DNA of 64,000 nucleotides, taken from assembly GCA_050011195.1 (NCBI GenBank), contig JBEKJO010000004.1, forward strand, positions 15,467-79,466. Direction: 5' to 3'. The stretch's first letter is position 1. The number at the start of each line of letters is the position of its first letter. The translations under genes and the position numbers were made by a program. Positions 34,187 through 41,564 of the stretch are shown in pieces. Source of the DNA: PALSA-1440 sp050011195 (GTDB taxonomy: Bacteria > Verrucomicrobiota > Verrucomicrobiia > Limisphaerales > UBA8199). A model generated the notes under the pieces. That model made no database searches and was not told the origin of the DNA. It saw only the letters and a program-made list of their open reading frames with translations.

Positions 34187-34231
34187 TCCCTCAAGTCCCT
34201 TTGGTCCCTTCACACCCTTCGCACCCTTCAC
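34187..34231. repeat. Degenerate 9-base tandem array
   Basis: Five nonamers: TCCCTCAAG, TCCCTTTGG, TCCCTTCAC, ACCCTTCGC and ACCCTTCAC. They lie between the DHPS-like and SIR2-like genes, at the edge of the AT-richer island. Confidence 0.75.
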
Positions 34232-34330
34232 CCCTCCCCGGCAAAACGAAAGCAGGCGCGCCAAAGTGAACCGTTATGCTTTCACCACTTTTTTGCCCCT
34301 CCGCCTTGATTGGCCGCATCCTCCTTGGCC

Positions 34331-35581
34331 CTACATCTCGTGTTGAATAAAGCTCGTGAAGTCGCGGTAACAAACAACACTGCCCAAGCCGGACTTTCCG
34401 CCTGGAATCTCTGCGAGAGTGACTTTCGGACATGCTTTCCTCAGCATCTTCTGAAGCTGGTCCACATGACCGTTGACCGGTGGTGAACTGTCTTTGTAGC
34501 CTGCAGGCACACTGTCGGGGTTCGCTGTTACAATCTCCAATGGCAAATTCTCACCTGCCTTCAGCTTTTCGGCCCGCTTCTTGAAAAGGAATTGAAGTCC
34601 ACCCGCCAACAGGTCGTGAGGCTGCAAACCAATGAAAGAGATTTTTTCCGCGTCTGTGATTTCCCTTCGCGCCCGCCGCCAAACAGCCGTGAACAGTTGA
34701 TCATCGCCGGTTTTGCGTCTGTCCTTCCAGTATCTGAGGGGAATACTGTAAATTTCACTTTCGCGGCGGGGAAAGTCACGTGTGAAGTTCCCATTCTCCG
34801 TGATCCTCTCCCATGGGAAAAAAATCATCGGTGGCCTCACCGCCTCTCCCTTGACCGCCTTTGGCAACTGAGACCTGTCTTCGAAGACATTGGAAAAGGT
34901 CAGGATGGAATTGATTGCGGGCGAGACGACCCTTGGATTTAAGAAATCCAACCACGGGACGACACTTGTTCCGTGGAGTTTTAGCAAACAAAACCCGTTC
35001 CCCTTACGCAAGCGATCTGCCTTCCGGTCGCCAAACCCGCTCAATAGCGCCGTCGGGATTTTACCAGAATCCCTGCCAGCGACTTCCCGCCGGTTTTTGA
35101 ACTCTCCTGAAAGAACAAATTCGAGATAAGGGTCGTAGTTGTACGTAAGGACAGAAACGTCTTCACGGAGATTGTGGCCTTGTTCGTTGAAGAGCTTTTG
35201 AACGAATGTAACATAATCCGATTGGGTATTGGATTGACCGCCTCTGGGATCATGCAGTGCAAAAACCAGAGATGTGAACCGTTTGAGCTGCTTAACCAAA
35301 GCGTCATAGCCTTGGTTCCTTCTCAGCGAGAAACAGAATTGATCCACAGTTTTGTAGCTTGTGCCTTGAAAAAGCTGCCCTGCTCTCGTGCCCAGAAAGG
35401 ACTTGAACGCATTCACAAGTCTTTGCTTCACCTGACCCTTTGAATCGAGGTTGCCAAGTTCCTTTTCAATGTATTGCCCAAAACAAGTGTGCGAGGACAG
35501 GATTTCCCGTAAAGGTGCGGCTAGGGGATAGCCGGAGCTTTGCGATGCTCCCGCACCAAGAATGATGATGTGTTTAGCCAT
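34331..35581 (-). CDS. SIR2-like domain protein (putative NAD-consuming defence effector)
   Basis: A 416-residue protein with the SIR2-like (SIR2_2) signature: glycine loop 'ILGAGASQSSGYPLA' (G9-S13), 'VLTYNYDPYLE' (residues 144-154) with the NYD typical of the active site, and 'CLLKLHGTS' with H203. No zinc-binding cysteines of true sirtuin deacetylases are seen, which points to the NADase branch found in ThsA- and DSR-type phage defence. The C-terminal 200 residues are not recognised. The gene is AT-richer than its neighbours (26 G+C in the 60 bases 35161-35220) and 47 bases after the zinc-ribbon gene, suggesting an acquired two-gene unit. Confidence 0.85.
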   Translation of the reverse strand: MAKHIIILGAGASQSSGYPLAAPLREILSSHTCFGQYIEKELGNLDSKGQVKQRLVNAFKSFLGTRAGQLFQGTSYKTVDQFCFSLRRNQGYDALVKQLKRFTSLVFALHDPRGGQSNTQSDYVTFVQKLFNEQGHNLREDVSVLTYNYDPYLEFVLSGEFKNRREVAGRDSGKIPTALLSGFGDRKADRLRKGNGFCLLKLHGTSVVPWLDFLNPRVVSPAINSILTFSNVFEDRSQLPKAVKGEAVRPPMIFFPWERITENGNFTRDFPRRESEIYSIPLRYWKDRRKTGDDQLFTAVWRRARREITDAEKISFIGLQPHDLLAGGLQFLFKKRAEKLKAGENLPLEIVTANPDSVPAGYKDSSPPVNGHVDQLQKMLRKACPKVTLAEIPGGKSGLGSVVCYRDFTSFIQHEM

Positions 35582-35628
35582 GTGCAGACTACCATGTGCA
35601 GACTAGACGGACTTGCTACAAGAGATTA

Positions 35629-36705
35629 CTACGGTCCTCGTTTTGGCCTCAATTTGAAATATCCATCCGGGTCAACAAAGACGAAATTGTTGTTGCTCAA
35701 GAAAACTTGTGCAGTTCCGGCGTTGGTCGGCGCATCGACCAACCAGTAATACTTTTCTGTCTCGTTCAAAACCGCCCGTTGTGCGCTTGCAAAAATCGTG
35801 AGCGCCTTGTCACAAGGATAAGCGAAGGAAAACTTGCCATCAGCATCAGTAAGCGTTTTCTCAAAGACGACCGGCAAGAAGTCTGCGAGGCAATCCTCGG
35901 CCGTTGGGGAATTTTCCAACTGCGCCTCTGCACTCACCACGCGGGATTTAGCGACTTCAAACTTGTTGGTTTCTTCTGCGTCAGCACGGCGCAAGGCATC
36001 CTTACCTTTCTCAAGCAGGAGTGCCGCTTCGGCGTCCTTTTGTTTCATTGTTTGGATGATTGCTTCTTCCTGTTCTAACAGAGCATCGGCCCTGGCAGAA
36101 TTGTCGGCTCTCTTGGCCAAGTCGTATTGCGCGTCTAGTGAGTAGAATTGCCGGTTCAAAGCGGCCTCTTGCTTAAGAATAACATCTATCTGCGCGTTTA
36201 TTCTAACGAAATCCGCATCTGGCGCGGGACGGCCCTTCGTCAAGAACCAGTCGAAGGCAGCTTGAGCTTTTTGGGCATCCTCTTTCGCAGTAGCCAGAGC
36301 TTGTTGCCGGGATGCTATTACCGACTCAATGGCAGGCTGCTTCTTCTGCAAAAAATCGGTGACTTGCGGCTTTTCAATCAACAGAACTTCAACCGCTCCA
36401 AGTTTAACATTGTCAGCACCGCGAGTGACGATGAAGACTTGTCCTGTCACTGTCGTTTGCCGCTCGGCGGCGGTCTTTCGGGCGAATTCCTGTCCGGCTT
36501 TTTGTTTCTGTCGCCATAAAAACAACCCCACAACGACCAGCACCGCAATTGCCAAGCCAATAAACACAATTCGCGCGCCCCGCCGTTGCGCTGGCAAAGT
36601 GAGCCGCAACTGACAATGCGGACAATCAATGGCGGCGCCCGCCGCATCAGAAGGATACTCAATTCCGCCACCACACTTCGGGCAATGGAGTTTGAAGAAC
36701 TTCAC
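35629..36705 (-). CDS. Zinc-ribbon, single-helix, coiled-coil membrane protein
   Basis: A 358-residue protein in four parts: an N-terminal zinc ribbon ('HCPKCGGGIEYP' and 'DCPHCQLRL'), one membrane helix ('FIGLAIAVLVVVGLFLW', about residues 50-66), a beta segment that looks like a carboxypeptidase-regulatory domain start ('TTVTGQVFIVTRGADNVKLG'), a long Ala/Gln/Lys-rich coiled coil (about 125-265), and a closing beta region ('DADGKFSFAYP'). Start is GTG. It is upstream of the SIR2-like gene on the same strand and shares its lower G+C. A sensor or anchor for that effector is an inference only. Confidence 0.78.
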   Translation of the reverse strand: MKFFKLHCPKCGGGIEYPSDAAGAAIDCPHCQLRLTLPAQRRGARIVFIGLAIAVLVVVGLFLWRQKQKAGQEFARKTAAERQTTVTGQVFIVTRGADNVKLGAVEVLLIEKPQVTDFLQKKQPAIESVIASRQQALATAKEDAQKAQAAFDWFLTKGRPAPDADFVRINAQIDVILKQEAALNRQFYSLDAQYDLAKRADNSARADALLEQEEAIIQTMKQKDAEAALLLEKGKDALRRADAEETNKFEVAKSRVVSAEAQLENSPTAEDCLADFLPVVFEKTLTDADGKFSFAYPCDKALTIFASAQRAVLNETEKYYWLVDAPTNAGTAQVFLSNNNFVFVDPDGYFKLRPKRGP

Positions 36706-36817
36706 GCGGCAAGATTAATTGGTTTCTACCGGCTGGCAAGCCTCACGCATGGCCTCACATAATGCCGCAAAGCCCGCAAGTCTTTTTGCTTCGCGTCTTG
36801 GCGGCTTAGCGTGAGAC

Positions 36818-36883
36818 TCAGAGCCGGGCCTTGGCCGCCATCCCCGTGTCCACCAGCCAGACTTCACCGTGGCGCGGGTTCAT
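36818..36883 (-). pseudogene. Truncated PemK/MazF toxin remnant
   Basis: Reading from the ATG at 36883 gives 21 residues, 'MNPRHGEVWLVDTGMAAKAR' then L and a TGA stop. This matches the first strand of PemK/MazF RNases (RGEVWLVDxGMAAKxRPVL) and then ends. The start overlaps the last 20 bases of the antitoxin frame, the usual arrangement. The rest of the toxin, about 90 residues, is absent downstream. It cannot make an active toxin. Confidence 0.72.
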
Positions 36884-37055
36884 GGCCGTCGAGGATGTCC
36901 AGAACCTCCTGCTCCACTTCGCGTGTCGGCAACACGTCTGCCCATGCTTCCTCTTCCCGTTGGCGCGTGAGGAGCTTCAGGCAATACCAAACTTCGCGCA
37001 ACACCGGCTCTGGCTGGCGCTTGATTTCCTCAAGAAGTATTTCCTGCGTGCTCAT
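36864..37055 (-). CDS. Small antitoxin-like protein (partner of the PemK remnant)
   Basis: A 63-residue acidic protein, 'MSTQEILLEEIKRQPEPVLR' followed by 'EVWYCLKLL', resembling the DUF2281-like antitoxins that precede PemK/MazF toxins. The frame is intact and overlaps the truncated toxin start. It is read on the minus strand at the end of an accessory island. Whether it is still expressed is unknown; an orphan antitoxin could neutralise a related toxin elsewhere. Confidence 0.65.
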   Translation of the reverse strand: MSTQEILLEEIKRQPEPVLREVWYCLKLLTRQREEEAWADVLPTREVEQEVLDILDGHEPAPR

Positions 37056-37381
37056 CGGCCAAGCTTAAGAAACACCTTTCGCGGGCCAAATGCAACCTCA
37101 AAACCGGCCTTGGCCGGCTGGCACCACCCCGCCAGTTCATGGCCGCTGTGCCTGCCGCTGCGTACAGGCCAGCGCCGGCCATTGCTGACCCCCATTTCTA
37201 CACCACCCGTCCGGCTCCGTGGCACGGGGCGCCTTTCCACGCCATAAAATAAACCTGGCTAATAGTTAGCACTTTTGGACCTGCAATCGCCCCCCTGGCC
37301 AATTATACCACTTCCAACTCGAAAATGCGCTATTCCGAGGATGCGCACCCCCCGCGCTCCCCCCATATGAGGGCCGATCAC

Positions 37382-37402
37382 GTATCACGCATCACGCATC
37401 AC
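37382..37402. repeat. Heptamer array (GCATCAC)3
   Basis: GTATCAC, GCATCAC, GCATCAC. This is the same unit as the nine-copy array translated at 15522-15584. Confidence 0.85.
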
Positions 37403-38001
37403 GTTTCCCCCGCTATTATTCACTGAGTCCTGCCTGCGGCTTCGCCCTCAGCCCAGGAAGCCAATGGGTCTAACTCTCTACTTGACAGTGTGATAGAAAT
37501 AGTATAAGTACCCCCCAGCCTCGTGGAATGCTCAGACCACGGCTCCGGTGAACGGACCTCAGAACCGTTGCCGGTAGCGTCGAACCTGACACGATTATGG
37601 GCGCAAGGGCAGAAGACACCCCTGCGCCCCTTCGTGCGGACGAGCCGAAAACGAAAGAATTTGCGAGGAACACTGGCAATGGCATGATGTCCCTCCCATG
37701 ATCCTCCCAATACCTTCCACACCGCTGCCCGCCGTAGTCTTCGTGCCAGCGGTTAAACCCGAGGTGTCAGAAGATATGGCACAAACAACTGTACCTGTGT
37801 CTATCCTATTGCTAATCAATGACTTATGCAATCAGCCGTGGGAAAATGGTGGCAAACAGGGCGTAAACGCAGGGGCAACTGGGTAATGTGTGGTGGGTCA
37901 GCGACCCTCTTTTACCCCACTGTCCACAAACAGGACACTCGGGCGCTGCCGAGTTACATTATAGCCGTTAATACACTCACAACACCAATCACCAGTTACC
38001 A

Positions 38002-38031
38002 ATCGGCGGACAAAACGTCTTGTCCGCCGAT
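38002..38031. repeat. Perfect 12-bp inverted repeat
   Basis: ATCGGCGGACAA, a 6-base loop, TTGTCCGCCGAT. No T-run follows, so it is a stem of unknown role 97 bases before the VapB-like start. Confidence 0.8.
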
Positions 38032-38127
38032 CAGCGTCCAGGCTGGACAGAAACCGGACGGGGTTCGGGGGAATAAGGTGTCCAGACGAAGGTTGACTAA
38101 GCAGGCTGGTTCGTGTAACTTTCGTGT

Positions 38128-38355
38128 ATGCCCAAATGCATCACAGTTGATGACGATGTTTACAATCTCCTGTTGGCCTTAAAGCGGCCGGGGGATTCCT
38201 TCACCAAGGTCCTCAGGAGACACGTTGCCAAGCCTGCTGATACCTGTGGCGAGCTGTTGGATGCGATGGAGCAGATGCCGCCGCCCGAGGTTGACCTGGC
38301 AGTGCTGGATCGGATTGAGAGGGAACGCGGACGACGATCAGGCGGGCGTAAATGA
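38128..38355 (+). CDS. VapB-like antitoxin
   Basis: A 75-residue protein beginning 'MPKCITVDDDVYNLLLALKR', the ribbon-helix or DUF217-type 'ITVDDDVYxxLxxLKxxGESFxxVLRR' antitoxin pattern, and ending in a basic tail that in this family wraps the PIN toxin. The frame is intact. Its TGA overlaps the ATG of the toxin frame (ATGA), the normal VapBC coupling. Its toxin partner carries a large internal deletion. Confidence 0.8.
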   Translation: MPKCITVDDDVYNLLLALKRPGDSFTKVLRRHVAKPADTCGELLDAMEQMPPPEVDLAVLDRIERERGRRSGGRK

Positions 38356-38525
38356 TCGCGGACACGACTTTCCTCGTCCACCTGGTCCGGGAGCAGCGGA
38401 CCGGGAGAGCAGGTTCCGCGCGGGCCTTTCTGGCCGCACACCGCCGTGAAGTCATCCGCACCTCCATCATCAGCCTGGATGCTGCCTTTGATCGGGTGCC
38501 GCGGCTGCGCCGGTTGCCTTACTAA
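38352..38525 (+). pseudogene. Internally deleted VapC (PIN) toxin
   Basis: The frame encodes 57 residues, from 'MIADTTFLVHLVREQ' (first PIN aspartate D4) directly to 'LDAAFDRVPRLRRLPY', which is the normal C terminus of VapC proteins of this kind (xNDxDFxRVPGLRxLPY). About 70 central residues, with the second and third acidic positions, are missing. The reading frame is kept across the deletion and the stop is the natural one. It should be inactive as an RNase. Confidence 0.78.
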
Positions 38526-38657
38526 AACACCCGCCCATCGAGCCGGGCGCGTGAGAGCCGGTTCCAGGCGGTGAACCTCCCCAGTGGCGGCACCCCCATT
38601 CCCCATCAACTGTCAAATCTCCACCATCAACTAATTTGGCTCAACGGGCCGCTTCTG

Positions 38658-38682
38658 CCTTCTTCCTTCTTCCTTCTCCCTT
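38658..38682. repeat. Heptamer array (CCTTCTT)3.5
   Basis: CCTTCTT twice, CCTTCTC, then a partial. It is the reverse complement of the AGAAGGA unit found at 15479. Just upstream, ATCAACT occurs at 38604 and 38625, 21 bases apart. The array ends 24 bases before the next start codon. Confidence 0.85.
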
Positions 38683-38706
38683 CCCCCACTGATACCCTCG
38701 CTTCCC

Positions 38707-39804
38707 ATGACTGAACAGTCCTCCATTTTAGCGCCGTTCGCTCCGGTGGATACACCGGCCTTGCTTTTGGATGCGGGCGCCTTGAATGCCAACATCCAGC
38801 GGATGGCGGCTTTTTTCGCCCCCCGCCCTTGCCGGCTTCGGCCCCATTTCAAGAGCCACAAATGCACTGCCATTGCCAAATTACAAATGAAAGCCGGCGC
38901 GGTGGGCATCACCTGCGCGAAACTGGGCGAAGCGGAAGTCGTCGCCGAGGCCGGCATCCGCAACATCTTGATTGCCAATCAAATCGTCGGCCCGCTCAAA
39001 ATCCGCCGTCTGATTGAACTGTGCCGCCGCGCCGATCCGATGGTCGCGGTGGATTCGGCGGACAACGTGAAGATGCTTTCGGAAATGGCCTTGGCGGCCG
39101 GCGTGAAGATTGGCGTCCTGGTCGAGGTGGATGTCGGCATGGGCCGCTGCGGCGTGGCCCCGGGACAACCCGCCCTCGATTTGGCGCGCCGGGTCGCTGC
39201 GTCAGCCGGGCTGAGGTTTGAAGGGTTGCAAGGTTATGAGGGGCACTGCGTTGACCTTCGCGATGAAACCGAGCGCGCCAGACAGACGCGCGCATCCCTA
39301 AAGCTCCTGGTGGAGACGCGCCGGCTGATCGAACGCTCCGGCCTTCAAGTCAACCTGGTCAGCGGCGGCGGAACCGGAACTTATACCCTCACCGGAGACT
39401 GTGAAGGCGTGGACGAGGTGCAGGCCGGTTCTTATGCCGCAATGGATTGGTGGTATGGCGACATCCGGCCCGAATTCAAGCAGGCGATGAGCATTCTCGC
39501 CACCGTCATCAGCCGGCCCAAACCCGGCCTGATTGTCATTGATGTGGGCCGGAAGGGAGTCGGCGCCGAATGGGGCGCTCCTCGCGTCAAGAATCTGCCC
39601 GGGGGTCAGGTGGCCAGTTATGGCTCCGAAGAGCACATGAAAATCTCGGTGCCGCCAGATTCGGCGATTAAGATTGGCGACCGCCTCGAAATCATCCCCT
39701 CCCACGGTTGCACCACCAGCAATTTGTACTCGGAATTCATCGTCCACGAGAATGGTTCGCTAACCGGGAAATGGCCCATCGAAGGCCGCGGGAAGCTCCA
39801 GTAA
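38707..39804 (+). CDS. DSD1-family PLP enzyme (D-threonine aldolase / D-serine dehydratase type)
   Basis: A 365-residue fold-type III PLP enzyme. The alanine-racemase-like barrel has the lysine motif 'LRPHFKSHKC' (K49), 'VDVGMGRCGVAPG' and 'EGLQGYEGHC', and the C-terminal beta domain ends with the metal site 'IPSHGCTTSN' (His and Cys). Family members split D-threonine to glycine and acetaldehyde or remove ammonia from D-serine, with a divalent metal. No transport or amino acid operon surrounds it, so the substrate is open. It is convergent with the radical SAM gene 46 bases away. Confidence 0.92.
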   Translation: MTEQSSILAPFAPVDTPALLLDAGALNANIQRMAAFFAPRPCRLRPHFKSHKCTAIAKLQMKAGAVGITCAKLGEAEVVAEAGIRNILIANQIVGPLKIRRLIELCRRADPMVAVDSADNVKMLSEMALAAGVKIGVLVEVDVGMGRCGVAPGQPALDLARRVAASAGLRFEGLQGYEGHCVDLRDETERARQTRASLKLLVETRRLIERSGLQVNLVSGGGTGTYTLTGDCEGVDEVQAGSYAAMDWWYGDIRPEFKQAMSILATVISRPKPGLIVIDVGRKGVGAEWGAPRVKNLPGGQVASYGSEEHMKISVPPDSAIKIGDRLEIIPSHGCTTSNLYSEFIVHENGSLTGKWPIEGRGKLQ

Positions 39805-39850
39805 GCCAATGGAAGCGCAAGCCTTGCGTGGTCTTGCAGGTTCAAGGCCC

Positions 39851-41383
39851 TCACCGTGCCGGCAGGGCCGAAGGGGGGGGCGCCGGACGCCGGCTGGCGT
39901 CGGTCCAGCCCGCCCGCGACGCCAAGGCCAGGCTCAGGCCATCAGCGCCAGCCCGGCCCGCTGGGGCGGATTCGGCTGCCAGCTCGCGAAGATACCGCTG
40001 GTTGTCCTTCTGCCAGTCCCGGTTGATCTTCCACGCGTAGAACGACAGGCCCGCCGCCACCAGCCTGCCGGTGGCCAGCTTTTTGAGGTTCTCAGGCAGC
40101 GTATAGAGGCGGGTATGCCCGTACACCTGAGCACACTGAAGCTCGAAGGGCGTGAAACCCGCCGGCCGATAGACCACGTGATGTGTATCGTAGAGGTCCC
40201 AGTCGAAGGAGGTAATCCGCCTTTCGGCAGCCAGACGATGGTAAAGCTCCGACCCGGGCAGCGGAGTCAGGATGAGCAACTGCACGCTGGTGAGCTTCAT
40301 CTTGCGGGCGAAGCTGACCGTGGCCTCGACGGTGTCCCAGTCGTCCTCGTCAAAGCCGAACACGAACATGCCGTGGATGTGAATGCCGGCTTCCTGGACG
40401 ACGCGGATGGCGTGGCGGATGTCCTCCAGGTTCTGGCTCTTCTTCATTTCGGCGAGGCTTTTGGGGTTCACCGATTCGAAGCCGATGAACACCGTATGAC
40501 ACCCGGCGCGTTTCATCAGACGCGCGAGGCCGGGATCGCGGGCCAGATCGGCGCGCACCTGCGTGGACCATTGGAAGCGGAATCCTTCGGCGATCATCGC
40601 CTCGAGCAGTTCCCGGGCGCGGCGCTTGTTCGCCGTGAAGTTGTCATCGCAGAAGAACACGAAGTGCTGCCGGGTGTCGAACTGCCGGAGTTCGCTCAGG
40701 ATGGCCGCGACCGAGCGGTAACGGAACTTCTTTCCGAACATGCCCGTGACCGAACAGAAGGAGCAGTCGAACGGGCAGCCGCGCGAAGTCTGCACCATCA
40801 CCGTCCTCTTGCCGCCGATCACGCAATCGGCCGTTCCGCCGGCCAGTGAGAAATCCGGCGCGGGCAGCGCATCCAGGTCGGTGATCCAGGGTGCCAGGTC
40901 GTTATGCCGAATGACTCCCGCGCCATCCTTCCACGAGAGATTCGGAACCGCGGCGTGCCTGAGGTCGGTCGCTGCTACGCGGCCTCCGCTCCAGAGGTCC
41001 AGCAGGGCGTTCATCGCCCCTTCGCCTTCTCCCCGCACGACGAGGTCTCCATGGGCCAGCGCTTCGTCGGGAAGGAAAGTGACGTGCGGTCCGCCCAAGA
41101 TGACCGGTATGCCGCGCGAGCGGCATTCATCCGCCAGCGCGTACCCGCGTCGCGCGGTGGCGGTGATGGTCGAGATGCCCACCACGTCCGGCTGGCCGTG
41201 TGCAGTGATCCAGGTTTGCAGATCGAAGCGCTGCCGGCCCTCGACAAACACCCGCGCGCTCCAGCCGTCGCGGCGGTTCACCAGCCCGGCCAAAATGAAG
41301 CTCCCCAGCCGCGGCAAGGTGAACTGAGTGAAGATGTTAAGCTGCGCGCCCGCCGGCTCAATGAACAGCATGAGACGTTTCAT
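39851..41383 (-). CDS. B12-binding-type radical SAM protein
   Basis: A 510-residue protein. The N-terminal 140 residues look like the cobalamin-binding Rossmann domain ('ILAGLVNRRDGW', 'PVILGGPHVTFLPDEAL'), and the radical SAM cluster is C203, C207 and C210 in 'SRGCPFDCSFCSVTG'. The barrel continues with 'FFCDDNFTANKRRARELL' and 'FIGFESVNPKSLAEMKK'. Such proteins methylate or rearrange lipids, hopanoids or cofactors. The ATG at 41383 is preferred; a longer frame reaches 42052 through the neighbouring gene. The last 25 residues are low-complexity Arg/Pro and probably not native. Substrate unknown. Confidence 0.9.
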   Translation of the reverse strand: MKRLMLFIEPAGAQLNIFTQFTLPRLGSFILAGLVNRRDGWSARVFVEGRQRFDLQTWITAHGQPDVVGISTITATARRGYALADECRSRGIPVILGGPHVTFLPDEALAHGDLVVRGEGEGAMNALLDLWSGGRVAATDLRHAAVPNLSWKDGAGVIRHNDLAPWITDLDALPAPDFSLAGGTADCVIGGKRTVMVQTSRGCPFDCSFCSVTGMFGKKFRYRSVAAILSELRQFDTRQHFVFFCDDNFTANKRRARELLEAMIAEGFRFQWSTQVRADLARDPGLARLMKRAGCHTVFIGFESVNPKSLAEMKKSQNLEDIRHAIRVVQEAGIHIHGMFVFGFDEDDWDTVEATVSFARKMKLTSVQLLILTPLPGSELYHRLAAERRITSFDWDLYDTHHVVYRPAGFTPFELQCAQVYGHTRLYTLPENLKKLATGRLVAAGLSFYAWKINRDWQKDNQRYLRELAAESAPAGRAGADGLSLALASRAGWTDASRRPAPPPSALPAR

Positions 41384-41475
41384 GAGCAAAGCCCTTTCAG
41401 TAGTCGCGCACACATCGCACGGGATATACTCCAAACCGAACTCTGAGACAAGACGCGGCGAAGCCGCAACCAAAG

Positions 41476-41511
41476 GGTTAAATGAGTTAAATGGGCCACA
41501 TCGGTTAAATG
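41476..41511. repeat. 9-base array (GGTTAAATG) in the divergent gap
   Basis: GGTTAAATG, AGTTAAATG, GGCCACATC, GGTTAAATG with exact 9-base spacing. It is in the control region shared by the radical SAM and delta-60 genes. A related nonamer lies at 3444. Confidence 0.78.
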
Positions 41512-41564
41512 GGGAAAACCCATTCTGCTTGCGTTCTTCCCCCGTCCGCCGTAGAAGCCCGGTC

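Larger units (their letters stand above)
37056..38127. other. Gene-poor 1.07 kb interval
   Basis: No protein with family resemblance or good start signal is seen. Short open frames on both strands look random. The interval contains a GGCCTTGGCC-type inverted repeat near 37105, a GCATCAC heptamer array (37382-37402), a perfect hairpin (38002-38031) and a stretch of lower G+C from about 37480. It lies between two decayed toxin-antitoxin loci and may be the scar of an excised or eroded insertion. Confidence 0.6.

Noticed and set aside
37420..37722. Possible 100-residue minus-strand protein
   Set aside because: No family resemblance, odd composition, and it overlaps a repeat-containing gap. Left as non-coding.
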